Assembly: GCA_039090855.1 (NCBI GenBank)
Contig: CM077013.1
Span: 143,613,240-143,677,239 of the forward strand
DNA length: 64,000 bases
Origin: Macrothele yani
Lineage: Eukaryota > Arthropoda > Arachnida > Araneae > Macrothelidae
Direction of reading: 5' to 3'
In this document: one piece after another, positions 34,258-45,320 of the stretch
How the letters are laid out: every line of letters starts with the position of its first letter
Numbering within the stretch: the first letter of the stretch is position 1
Notes under the pieces: generated by a model
What the model saw: the letters and a program-made list of their open reading frames with translations, nothing else
What the model was told of the DNA's origin: nothing
Database searches by the model: none
Program-made: the position numbers and the translations under genes

Positions 34258-34797
34258 TGAGAGAATTGAGACAGCGTTGCTGTGTTCCTTCTTGATGCAG
34301 CCAAAGTAGAACCTTGATCCCATCAGAGAAGGGTATATCGTTCACTTTGAGAGAATTGAGACAGCGTTGCTGTGTTCCTTCTTTGTGAAGCCAAAGTTGA
34401 ACTTTGATCCCATCAGAGAAGGGTATGTTGTTTACTTTGAGAGAATTGAGACAGCGTTGCTGTGTTCCTTCTTGATGCAGCCAAAGTAGAACCTTGATCC
34501 CATCAGAGAAGGGTATATCGTTCACTTTGAGAGAATTGAGACAGCGTTGCTGTGTTCCTTCTTGGTGCAGCCAAAGTAGAACCTTGATCCCATCAGAGAA
34601 GGGTACATTGTTCACTTTGAGAGAATTGAGACAGCGTTGCTGTGTTCCTTCTTGGTGCAGCCAAAGTTGAACCTTGATCCCATCAGAGAAGGGTATATTG
34701 TTCACTTTCAGAAAATAGAGACAGCGTTGCTGTGTGTCTTCTTGGTGCAGAGAAAGTTGAACCTTGATTCCATCAGAAAAGGGTATGTTGCTTACTT
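34258..34797 (-). repeat. 90-bp minisatellite, six units, locus 1
   Basis: Six 90-bp units carry GAGAGAATTGAGACAGCG, CTGTGTTCCTTCTTGG and CCATCAGAGAAGGGTAT. Since 90 is a multiple of three, the minus strand stays open through all units (30 residues each, with NIPFSDGIKV and LWLHQEGTQQRCLNSL). I see no start context or outside motif, so coding is unlikely. The same unit occurs inverted at 48966-49615. Confidence 0.95.
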
Positions 34798-35302
34798 TCG
34801 GCTTCGATGAAAAATCGAAAATCGATTTCGCATTTAATAACTTACACTCATATGTGCTAATTAAAGACGGATAAATCTCTTGAGAAGTAACTTTGCGGCT
34901 CCAGCAATTCGTGGCGTAGTAGAATATAATCCTAGAGGTGTCATCGATATTCAACCTAATCCTAGAGGTAGCATTGATATTCAATATTATGGTTTCAAAT
35001 CAATGCACTGAGGATCAGCAAAAAAAATCGCTTAATCTTGAATCGGGATTATTTATAAATAGACAAAGCTGTCGAAAGAGAAGTTTGATTTCCTTAAGGT
35101 TTATGACTCTTGTAATATTACGAGATATATTACGAAGTTCTGAACACTTTAATCTCAAACGAAAGCGGATGTTACAATCGGGAAAATGATTGCGGCATGT
35201 TAAGGTCAGACTCTCAGCAACGCAATGGTGTGAGAACGACACGCTATCATTTGCTGTGTGGACGTGGGAGGGTTTGGAAATGGAAGCGTGCAGCTCCTCA
35301 GG
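34798..35302. other. Unassigned, with a short direct repeat
   Basis: AATCCTAGAGGT and ATTGATATTCAA or its variant are repeated about 36 bp apart (34925-34985). I see nothing else. Confidence 0.5.
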
Positions 35303-35797
35303 TAGAGTCACAGCGTTAGACCAACGTACATACGTGAAAATAGAAATTCTACGGGGGAAAAACCCCGACATAGATCCACACTGCCTTGGATGAAGTTTAA
35401 GTTGAAGGAACTGTTAATCGAAGCGCAATTTCCGAGGACAAAGTTGAGACCGAAAATTCGTCAAAATCGCCTCAACTTGTTGGAAGCGTGAGCGATCTTA
35501 CTGCATGACAAAGCATCGTGTCATGGCGCAGCGTCCTTACCGGAACTTTTGTCAAAATATGGCTGTCAAACTTTATCTCACCCACCACACAGCCCTGATA
35601 TCAGTCCATCAGTCTTTGATCTTTTCCCAAAGTTGAAAAATCGGCTTCGTGGCATCCGCTACGAATTGATGGACGAACTGTCGTTGGACGTGACCCGAGT
35701 AATACGACATCTGAACAAAGACGGCGTACTACAGGGCATCCAGGACCTACCTCACCAATGGTAAGCTGTCATTAGCAGCGGCGGAGAGTACATTGAA
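35303..35797 (+). pseudogene. mariner transposase with large internal deletion
   Basis: ALDQRTYVKIEILRGKNP at the start matches the mariner N-terminus. After a stop and a loss of most of the middle, IEAQFPRTKLRPK is followed by AILLHDKASCHGAA (second D). LSKYGCQTLSHPPHSPD and ISPSVFDLFPKLKNRLRG come next, where relatives have SPCDFDLFP; the third catalytic D, 34 residues after the second, is V here. The C-terminus VTRVIRHLNKDG is clear. Deleted and mutated, it is non-functional. Confidence 0.85.
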
Positions 35798-35922
35798 CGG
35801 CAATAAGGTAAGTGTTCTCTGTTACTTCACACATTTCTCAAAAATGGGTAGTGTGCAGAACTTTTTTTATGATCCCGGTATAATCGCTTTGTTTCCTTTC
35901 GCCGCCAGTCCGATTTTAAATA

Positions 35923-37351
35923 CACTGGCGGAAAGTGAAAAAAGAACACCAAGAAGGAGACGTCTGATACCAACGAAATTTATACAGCATAATAACGGAA
36001 TACAGAGGATAGCGTGATCAAAACATTATGGCAAAATACAGCTGTATTTGCTGGTAAACTGAAAAAAAACATTTCCATGTAACATGGTTAGTACGAGGTT
36101 GAACCGCCATGAACTGCGTCACACTGTGCAATTCTGGCATGGAGTCTGTCGTACAGATGTTGGATGTAACTTTCGGGTATTGAGTTCCAAGCATCCTCAA
36201 CCTGGACGCGTAAATCGGGGATGGTCGTGACTGGCCGTGGAGACCGGATAAGTCGTTGTCCCATAAAATCCCACACGTGCTCAATGGGGGACAAATCCGG
36301 TTAACGTGAAGGCCATGGAAGTTGTCTCACACCCTGAAGTACATGTTGCGTTGCACGCGCTGTGTGTGGGCGTGCGTTATCTTTCTGGAAAACACCACGA
36401 TGGACCGACCTTACAAATGGCACAACAACGGGCTGAATGATGTTGTTGATGTAGGAGGTGCTATTTAACGTACCCGGTACAAACACTAGTTCTGTACGGG
36501 AGTGATAGCTGATAGCTCCCCACACCAGGAGAGCAGATGTAGGCCCTGTGTGTCGCTGGCGGATGCAAGAAAGGTGGAGACGCTCCCCTGTGCGTCTGCG
36601 AACACGCATACGGCCATCGGAGGCTCCCAAGCAGAATCTGCTTTCTTCGCTGATCACGACAGATCGCCATTGCGTTCTCCAGTGCAGACGTTGGCGACAC
36701 CACTGCAGCCGTTCCTGACAATGGGTTGGGGTCAGAGGTACACATGCCAGAGACACACGTGCACGTTGTCCTGCATCCAGTAGACGGTTGCGGATTGTTC
36801 GCACAGTCACCTCAGGGGCAACGGCAGCTCGGATTTGCGTCACAGTAGATATTCTGCTTGACAACGCCGCTCTTCTTATGGGTCGATCGGTCCGCTCATC
36901 AGTCCGTCTGTGACTCCGGGTTCCACGTCTTCTCGTGTGGGAATGTTCCTCGGACCATCTACGCTACCATCGTACCACCACCAATACTTCCCGTCCAATT
37001 CGCTCCGCAATACAACGATACGACCACCCGGCCTCGCGGAGTCCGACTAGACGACCTCGCTCAAAGTCCGATAGCTGCTGAAATCGTACATGTCTTCCAT
37101 GTCCAGGCATTTCAGCTTCTTCAGGGTCTTCGCACGTGTCCACGCCGACGACTGATTACATTCACTTCGCCGTACTCCATAAATACCACCGACGATAATT
37201 TGCATATTATGCCGTGCTGTGGCATAAGCGCTCACCGGTTGGTCCCGAAATTAACATCACGCTTACGTATACTCGGCCCCATTAACATATGTAAATTTCA
37301 TGATCGTCCGCCTATTCTTTCTTGGAGTTCTTTTTTCACTTTCCGCCAGTG
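35923..37351 (-). mobile_element. Tc1-like DNA transposon D, same family as A
   Basis: The ends CACTGGCGGAAAGTGAAAAA match in inverse, with TA at 35921-35922 and 37352-37353. It has the same orientation and internal order as element A and is very similar in sequence; it carries a ~30-bp segment near 36965-36995 that A lacks. Confidence 0.94.
36088..37110 (-). pseudogene. Tc1-like transposase of element D, inactivated
   Basis: The start ATG is at 37110 (MPGHGRHVRFQQLSDFERG), open where copy A has an early stop. TQIRAAVAPEVTVRTIRNRLLDAG is the second helix-turn-helix. The catalytic segment reads VVISEESRF, so the first aspartate is glutamate; FQKDNARPHTA and LSPIEHVWD keep the other two, again 32 residues apart. 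An in-frame stop interrupts between WPSR and PDLSPIE near 36301. The C-terminus ends AVHGGSTSY at 36088. About 341 codons. Confidence 0.9.
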
Positions 37352-37353
37352 TA

Positions 37354-38297
37354 ACATTATAAAGGAACACTGTATACTCCTTTAAGGCGTAAATTTTACA
37401 ACAGTATCATTTTTTAAATTTTGTTTATACGTTTTAAAGGCCATCCCCTAGAAAAAGGTATAACCGATGTTTTCCTGCATGTTTATAACGTCATGTATGC
37501 TATTGTTTTTAAGCTGATAAAGCTCCAAGCATCTGTAAATGTATGCCTATTTTTGAATTCCCCATTGCAAACGCTATTTATTTTGATAGAGTTGCTCAGC
37601 TGCGTATGGGTGTAACAAGTATATCGTACATATGACCGCGTGTATGAAAAATGTTCTGTTTAAGGAAAGCACTTCACAGTTTCATGTGGCGCCCAACATA
37701 CATGTGTATCTAAAGAGGTACGTTTCTGTTTTAAACCATTCTCCTCCTCAAATTATGTTCTAGATTTATTTGCCGTTAGTACTGCTTTAGTTGTTCAATA
37801 CTTCACTAAGATCTCGATGCACAATTAGGATAAAAGGTTAGAAACATCTGTTTGAAATAGAGGAAAGAGACAATGCCGAGTGAAAGGGATGCTTTGTTTT
37901 AAGGTGACTTTTGCACACTAGGTCTTCCATTAGCCTTGCTGCTGCTTTTGTTGATCGTCTGCTTCAATTAAACTCCGTCAGTCTGTGAAACACTTTGGGA
38001 AAATTACATGTTGTTATAAAGCTATCATAACATATGATCAATTACTAAAGCTGAGCTGGCTGTCTTTGAATGAGTGTAAGAGAAATTCTATCCAATATCC
38101 GCAATGTAAATTCTTTTGTTCACATTTTCTCGAAAACTATTACTTTGTAGTGTTTGAAATTTTGAGCACAAATTAAAAACGATCTTTAGCTAATATCTGC
38201 AACAGTTATTATTCCGAAAAAATAGTTAGAACTTTTTTTTTTTTAATTCTATTTATCTGACTCTAAAGTATTCCAATTTGGGCGATAGATGGCGTGA
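37354..38297. other. AT-rich background, no feature seen
   Basis: I see no coding motif or repeat. A 13-bp motif GCGATAGATGGCG near 38282 recurs inverted near 38950. Confidence 0.5.
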
Positions 38298-38309
38298 TAA
38301 GTTAGCTTA

Positions 38310-38533
38310 TTTTTTTTTTTTTTTTGATTGGAGGTTTAACGACCACCGTGAGCAACTCAATGGGCTATAAGCAGTCGCCCGTCCCTAATTTAGGGTCACT
38401 GGTTCCAGGGAAGGGAGAGAACCAGTGCCGTAAGACAAACACAACATCCATGCCTCACCGGGATTCGAACCCGGACCCCTTACGGACGAATGATCAGAGG
38501 CCATCGCTTAGACCACTGCGCCACCGGGGCGGC
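38310..38533 (-). mobile_element. SINE family 1, full length, perfect target duplication
   Basis: This is the best reference copy. TAAGTTAGCTTA (12 bp) flanks it at 38298-38309 and 38534-38545. On the minus strand it begins GCCGCCCCGGTGGCGCAGTG (A box), has GGGTTCGAATCCCGG (B box), a ~120-bp body and a 3' end CCTCCAATC followed by A15-17. Poly-A and a 12-bp duplication indicate LINE-type target-primed reverse transcription. Confidence 0.96.
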
Positions 38534-38545
38534 TAAGTTAGCTTA

Positions 38546-40227
38546 GCAGTGTTTCTGTCTGGAAGAAACGAAAACTTTCATTTCTGTCTGATTTTTTAAA
38601 TTATCTAGGCCAAATAGAAATAGTCAAATGGGGCCAAAAGTGAAACTAGAAACTTGTCTCCCATGAATCATCTTAAATCCTACTGCACGTTCATTTTTTG
38701 AAGAGAAAATGTGTACATTAGCACAGGACCCTTGAATTTGAGCTATGAAACTCCGCCTACCTGCTAAGCCCCACCCCCAAACAACGTCATTGGTTAAAAC
38801 GAAACGGAGCGTATTTTGTCTTTTCATTTTGGAGCCAACGAGAGACCGCTTCCATTCTGAATATGGCGAAATCTGCAGTGATTCGCTGACGCCAACTACT
38901 GGGACAGTCCCTCAAGACGTAAAAGCCACACCCAAGGAGTGATATTTTGCGCCATCTATCGCAGAAGATGAACCCTAACCCTCATATAAAGACAGCCATA
39001 AAGCAGCAATATTTAGAAATTTATCAGGTGTCCAAATATCCGTGTAGCTCATACGTAGTTCGATAGAAAAATAATGTCACATTTTCACGACTACATGCAT
39101 GCGATAATAGCCTTGGGCAAAGTTTAAATCCATTTCTAACAAATTATACAAATGGAATACACACATATCTAAATATTTGTTCAGTCACCCAATCATGAAA
39201 AATTATGTGTAATGTAAGCGCATCGATTATATATAAGAATCTTTAATCTTCACTGCAGTTCACAAAAAAACTGAATCTTCAAGTTAATTTAATTAACCTT
39301 GGTTTCTAGTAAATTTTGCGTGGGTTTTGAACCTATGATCGATAATCTAATTTAAACTTTCATTTTTAGTTTCTTTCTGTATGTAAATTTGAGTTCATTC
39401 TCTTTAAGCGTTTTCTACTTTAACGTAATATTTTCTCACTCGCTGAATAGTGTTTACAACAGTTTTGACGTCATAGTGTGTGACGTGTGCGAGTCGACAG
39501 ATAGGAACCAGAGGTTTATAATGGTAAAGCAAGCAGCGAAAAAGGGTGGTGGTGTGGTTTGTGTTGTCACGATTTATAATATGTAGAGTATTGCCGCGAG
39601 AATTATTGTTGGATATAATTAATGCGAACCTAAGTTGATAAAGGTTCATTAGCGTAAACGATGTGATCGTCTTTGATTAATTTGAAGTGCCGTATAGCAT
39701 GTTTACGCTTTTCCTGGAACAACCAATAAAGAGCAGTTAGGTGATTAATTGAAGTCTTCCCTCTTCTAGCCGTTGGGTGGTCTAATTTACTTTAGTGTAT
39801 AATCAAAGACTTTTGTGTACTAGCTATCTGGTGCTTAAGACTTCGAAGTTAGAGTGCTACGAGTTCAACTGACTGATAGTACGATAGATAATACTTTAAG
39901 TAGTGAAGTACAGGCAATTAAACGAAAAACATTTTAAACTATTCAGTGAAAATACCAATCCAAATTTATTACGTTACCATAGCCGGTGGTGGTACTGGGG
40001 AATAAATCGTTTAAGGCTGTTTTTTACAAGCAAATAAAACTCACAGTGGCAAAATATGACGTCAGCCTACAGAACGCCGAACAATGACTTCGTTTAGGTC
40101 AGTGGGACGAAAACACTGTGCGCGAATAGTGGCAGAAGCGGAAGTTTACAAAACTATACCAGATGAAAAGTAGGCAGTGCAATAGTAGATATTCATATAT
40201 GTCTCGTGATATGGATATTAAATGGTG
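38546..40227. other. AT-rich background, no feature seen
   Basis: I recognise no gene, transposon end or tandem repeat in this 1.7-kb stretch. Confidence 0.5.
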
Positions 40228-42585
40228 ACGCTTCAATTCGTCGCGGGAAAATTTCGTCCCGTTCCCAAGTTTACATACATATCACATGCAGGGAAGCGTA
40301 CGATTTGAGTTGTCTTTCCTTCCGTCTTTCTCTCTTGCAAGAACGGTACTTAAGCTTCCAATGTTGATCTCTTGTTTTTCTTCTCATGTATGGAAAAACT
40401 AAGATTTCATACATCACTCGTTTCGTCCCTTCTTTTGTCTGTTTCTCTGTTTTCCCGTCATCAGAAATCATATTTCTGCTTCTAACATCCAGCGAAGAAA
40501 TTCATTCTGTAACTGTTCGATACAGGAATGCGTTACAGGTGTCTATCGTTACGCCCATCCGTCTGTTCGTCCGTCAATGGAAGCATTGTCTCCTCTTCTT
40601 ATGATCAGATTAAAGACATTCCTTCTGTGATTGATTAATAGAGACTGTCAAAACTATCGATGCCTGTTCTTCCACTCATCCGTCTGTCTGTTCATCTGTA
40701 GAAATGCTAAATCCGCTTCGGAACATTGATTAGAAAAATTTGAGCTCTTACCTGAAGGAGAAAACATGAGCGCAAAATTTAAGAAATCGCTCCATGCATC
40801 TATAAGTTCCTCAGTTTATTTGTCTGTCTGTCGCAGAAACTGTGTCTTCGCTTTAAAAAAGTAAGATTGCTAAAATTCTTTCTCTGCGTGATAACGAATA
40901 ACGTGAACGTGATATTTCGGTTATTTTCTGTCCGTCCGTCCACTCGTCATTTTGCATGCTTGTCTGTCTGACGCGTCCGGCCACAGAAATGCTCAACCTG
41001 CGTCTGACGTCCAGATAGAAAAATCATTCAGTGACTTATAAAGAATGACAAGTGTACAGTACTATCAATATTTCTATCACTACTTGGCTCAATCTGGCTG
41101 TTCATCAATAGAAACGATATCGCCGCTTCTAATGATGGAATTCAAGAACTTATTTTTTGCACGATAGGCCTAAACGTAATCGTAAAATTTCAGAAATATT
41201 TCCATCACATTTGCCAATTTCTCTGCCAGTCGGTCCTGTCGTCCTCAGAAATTCTATCTCTGCTTCTGACGGCCAGATCGAAGAAATTCATTTTGAATAT
41301 GCCCACTTCCATCAATGACAGGAATGATTTTTTTCAGCATGATCTTTGAAAGAAGAGATACAATTCTTACGGAGTGGCCGAAAGTAAGATAGGCTAAATA
41401 ATTTAAGGAGGTATTTCTGAAATCTTATGCTCATGATAATAATTTCCATCTATCACGCAGGGAATTTCTTCAATCCGACAATTAGAAGCAGATACGGTAT
41501 GTCGTTTACACTGACTTCTGAGCAAAGGAAGGAAAGACATTAATAATACCGTAACAATCTGTCTCTGAAAGTCACTGGAACTAATCTTTCGATATGGCCG
41601 TCAGATGCACGGATAGAAGAATTCCTGCGGACGGACGGATTGGGATCAAAATGGACAAAGTGACGAATGGAAGGACAGAAGAACGGAGTGATTACTGAAA
41701 TCTTACTCTCACGTTATCCCTCATCACGCAGACAAAGAATTTTATCAATCCTACTTTTCTAAAGCGAAGATACAGATTCTTCGGACTGACAGACAGACAA
41801 ACTGAGAAAAGGATAGATGGAAGGAGAATTCCTGCGGACGGACGGATCGGCAGAAAGACAGACAAAGTGACGAATGGACGGATAGAAGGACGGAGATATT
41901 GCAAAAATCTTACTCTCACGTTATCCCTCATCACGCAGCCAAAGAATGTTATCAATCCTAATTTTCTAAAGTGAAAATACAGATTCTTCGGACGGACAGA
42001 CAGACAAACTGAGAAATGGATAGATGGAAGGAGCTATTTCTTAAATCTCATGATCATGTTCCTTCTTTACGGTAGATATGGAATTTTCTTAATCAACTTT
42101 TCGAAGCGGAACTATCGTTCCTACAGACAGACAGATAGGCGGAGAAGCCGAAGAACTGACAAGGATAACCTTGTCTTTCTCTATTAACCAATCACAGAAA
42201 TAATTTCTTCAATCTGATCATAAGAAGGGAGATGCGGTTTCTGTGGACAGAAAAACCAAATGCTCGACGTAAGGATATACACCGATATCCTTGTACGCAT
42301 TCCTATATCGATCAGTTACAGAACGAATTTCTTCGCTGGCTGTTAGAAGCAGAATTATTATTTCTGCAGACGGGGTTGTCTGAAATCTTACACAGTTCTT
42401 TTCGTCCACGAGAGAGAGAAAAATCAGCAGCTCAACGTTGGAAGCTCAAGTACCTTTCTTGCAGGAAGAGAGACTGAAAAAAGACGATTCAAATAGTACG
42501 CTTCCTCCATGGGATTTGTACGTAACTGAAATTTGGGAACACGAAGAATTTGTACGCAACGAATTGACGCATAACCCCTTACGTT
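40228..42585. repeat. Large palindrome built of ~120-150-bp subrepeats (foldback-like)
   Basis: The left arm (about 40228-41340) is inverted at about 41450-42585, centred near 41395. For example AAGCGTACGATTTGAGTTGTC at the left has its inverse near 42490. CTTCTAACATCCAGCGAAG and CTTATGATCAGATT recur inverted at the mirrored positions. Within each arm a unit recurs with CTGTCCGTCCG-type runs, CAGAAATGC, TCTGCTTCTGACG and GAAGAAATTCATT. Long inverted arms made of internal repeats are the hallmark of Foldback elements. No transposase or target duplication was found. Confidence 0.8.
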
Positions 42586-43039
42586 GAGACTCCCGATTGT
42601 GCTAGGTGTTCATAAAAGGAGAGGAACGCCGACAGCTGAGACGCACTTGGCTGATATCCAGAAGGCACACATCCCCCTTTTTCTTCAGGGCATACCAATA
42701 CGTTTTCCAACAAGATACCTCTCATCACATGGTTTGCGTCACTATACGTTAAGTGCGGGATGTTAACACCCTACCTTGTCCAGACGTTTCTCCAGATATT
42801 CTCCCGGGGGAACCATCTGGGTTATCCTGAGACTCTTCTTCCCAGGATTTTCAAATCCACCATCGGCACTCGACCTCCATCCTTTACAGTTCGAAGAACA
42901 ACGGTGGAATGTGCCTTACAAGACCCTTCGAAGCCTTTATGCATTAACGCCTCAGCGTCTATGAGCGTGTATTGCTAACAGTGAAGAACAAACTCCCTTA
43001 CACTGGAAAGTACTCAAAACAATATGGTTTATTTATCGG
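42586..43039. other. Background, no feature seen
   Basis: Open frames up to 72 codons occur, without recognisable motifs. Confidence 0.5.
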
Positions 43040-43220
43040 AGTTCAAAGACCACCAAGACCAGCTCGGGGGTTTATTACTGACGCCTATCCTTAATTTAGC
43101 GCTGCTGGTTCCAGAGAAGGGAGAGAGCCAGTGCCATTTAGCAAACATAAACCCGTGTTAATCTTGGAAGAATGGTCAGAACCGAACACCTCAGTCTACT
43201 CGGCCACCAGGTAGCCGAAA
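43040..43220 (-). mobile_element. SINE family 1, old degenerate copy
   Basis: CTGGTTCCAGAGAAGGGAG, GAGAGCCAGTGCCAT and ACTCGGCCACC match the family on the minus strand, with many substitutions and a disrupted B box. Confidence 0.7.
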
Positions 43221-43599
43221 CAGCATAGCAACTTCCACATTAGGATGTATTATTGTCATCGTAGACCAACAGTACATGTCCTTAATTAAATTGTCCTTCC
43301 ATCTCATCCTAGATCTTCCGCTGCTCCTTTTCCCTCAATACAACGCGGTAATCATTTACGACTTCACACGCCACTTGTCTTTTATTCTTTTTCATTATAG
43401 GTCTATAACCAGTGTAGACTTGTTCCCTAGTCCTCTTGTGAAATCTCTTCAACTGCTGCTACTAAAATATTTCCTTTCCTGCAGCGTTTGTATGGAACGT
43501 CGCAGAAACTTTCTGAAAGCTTTGCGTTTATTTACTTCTTCTAACATACACACTCTGGCTAAATAAGTAGAAAACTTTATTTAGTATTGAGTAGGGCCA

Positions 43600-43890
43600 C
43601 CTTTGTTGCGTATGTTATCATGTATGGATCACCTGAGGTACTTGAGTTAATTTCGGTCCAAAAATAGCGATTCCTGCTGCAAATTATCGCTTAACTCTGT
43701 CACTGTTCGCGAAAATATGCATCGACGCCAAGAAGCTCTTCCCGCACATTTTCAATTGGATTGAGGTCAGACGAATATGGAAGTCTGAGTAGACGACGAA
43801 AGTCTTCGTGGTGCTAATCAAACCATTTTTGCACAACCCTGTAACCATGTGCTGGCGCATTGTCTTCCATAAAGATGACATCACATGCAG
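43600..43890 (-). pseudogene. C-terminal fragment of a Tc1-like transposase
   Basis: The minus strand reads VIFMEDNAPAHGYRVVQKWFD, then a stop, HHEDFRRLLRLPYSS, and DLNPIENVREELL. The second D and the E of the DDE triad are present with 36 residues between. Stops and loss of frame follow. No terminal repeats were located. Confidence 0.8.
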
Positions 43891-44178
43891 AAAAAGAGTA
43901 ACACCATGCGTCACACCGTGTTTTCCATTGTTCTCGGATATTCCCGGGATATCTGTGGATCAAGAGTATTCCAACAAACATCCCTTATAGCAAGGCACCA
44001 GCTCCAGATATTTGAATTCTGTTCACAATATATTCCGGATGTATTGTTTCACGAGATTCTCGCCACACTCTCTACCGATCATTAGTACCAAATAATTTAT
44101 AATCTACTTTATATGATCACCTTTTCTTTCATCGGTCTTCTACTGTTCGTTCACCGCATTCTTGACACAACTTTCAAA

Positions 44179-45320
44179 TTTTTTTTTTGATTGGAGGTTT
44201 AACGACCATTGTGAGCAACTCAATGAGCTATAAGCAGTCACCCATCCCTAATTTAGGGCCACTGGTTCCAGGGAACGGATAGAGCCAGTGCCATAAGACA
44301 AACACAACATCCATGACAAACACAACATCTCACCGGGATTCGAACCCGGACCCCTTTCGGACAACTTTTAGTTTTATGACGATGCCTTCCGATTGGGCAG
44401 ACAGACAACTTCGTTTTTTTTGTGTGTTTTTGTGTGTTTTTTCGAGGTTTAACGACCACCTTGGGCTATAAGCAGTCGCCGGTCCCTAATTTAGGGCCAC
44501 TGGTTCCAGGGAAGGGAGAGAGCCAGTTCCGTAAGACATACGCAACATCCATGCCTCACCGGGATTCGAACCCGGACCCCTTTTGGACGACTTTCAGTTT
44601 TATGATGATGCATTCCGATTGGGCAGACAGACAACTTCGTTTTTTTTGTTTGTTTTTTTGTTTTTTTGAGGTTTAACGACCACTGTGAGCAACTCAATGG
44701 GCTATAGCAGTTGCCCGTCCCAAATTTAGGGCCACTTGTTCCAGGGAAGGGAGAGAGCCAGTTCCGTAAGACAAACACAACATCCATGCCTCACCGGGAT
44801 TCGAACACGGACCCCTTTCGGACGACTTTCAGTTTTATGATGATGCCTTCCGACTGGGCAGACAGACAACTTCGTTTTTTGTGTGTGTGTTTTTTTGAGG
44901 TTTAACGATCACCGCGAGCAACTCAATGGGCTATAAGCAGTCGCCCGTCCAAAATTTAGGGGCCGCCCCGGTGGCGCAGTGGTCTAAGCGATGGCCTCTG
45001 ATCATTCGTCCGAACGGGGTCCGGGTTCGAATCCCGGTGAGGCATGGATGTTGTGTTTGTCTTACGGCACTGGTTCTTTTCCTTCCCTGGAACCCGTGAC
45101 CCTAAATTAGGGACGGGCGACTGCTTATAGCCCATTGAGTTGCTCATGGTGGTCGTTAAACCTCCAATAAAAAAAAATTTAGGGCCACTGGTTCCAGGGA
45201 AGGGAGAGAGCCAGTTCCGTAAGACAAACACAACATCCGTGCCTCACCGGGATTCGAACCCGAACCCCTCTGGGATGAATGATCAGAAGCCATCGCTTAG
45301 ACCACTGCACCACAGCAGAT
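44179..45320 (-). repeat. Tandem array of four SINE family 1 units
   Basis: Units start near 44179, 44412, 44640 and 44874 (233, 228 and 234 bp apart), all minus. In units 1-3 the tRNA head is replaced by GACGACTTTCAGTTTTATGA, GATGCCTTCCGA and TGGGCAGACAGACAACTTCG, joining directly to the next T-rich tail. The fourth unit has the ordinary head (inverse of AAGCGATGGC) and is split by an inserted SINE. Such arrays suggest duplication after insertion. Confidence 0.9.
44962..45173 (+). mobile_element. SINE family 1 inserted into a SINE
   Basis: It runs from GCCGCCCCGGTGGCGC to CCTCCAAT and an A-rich tail, plus strand, flanked by AAAATTTAGGG at 44951-44961 and 45174-45184 (11 bp). It splits the fourth unit of the minus-strand SINE array, giving an opposite-orientation nest. 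Confidence 0.94.
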
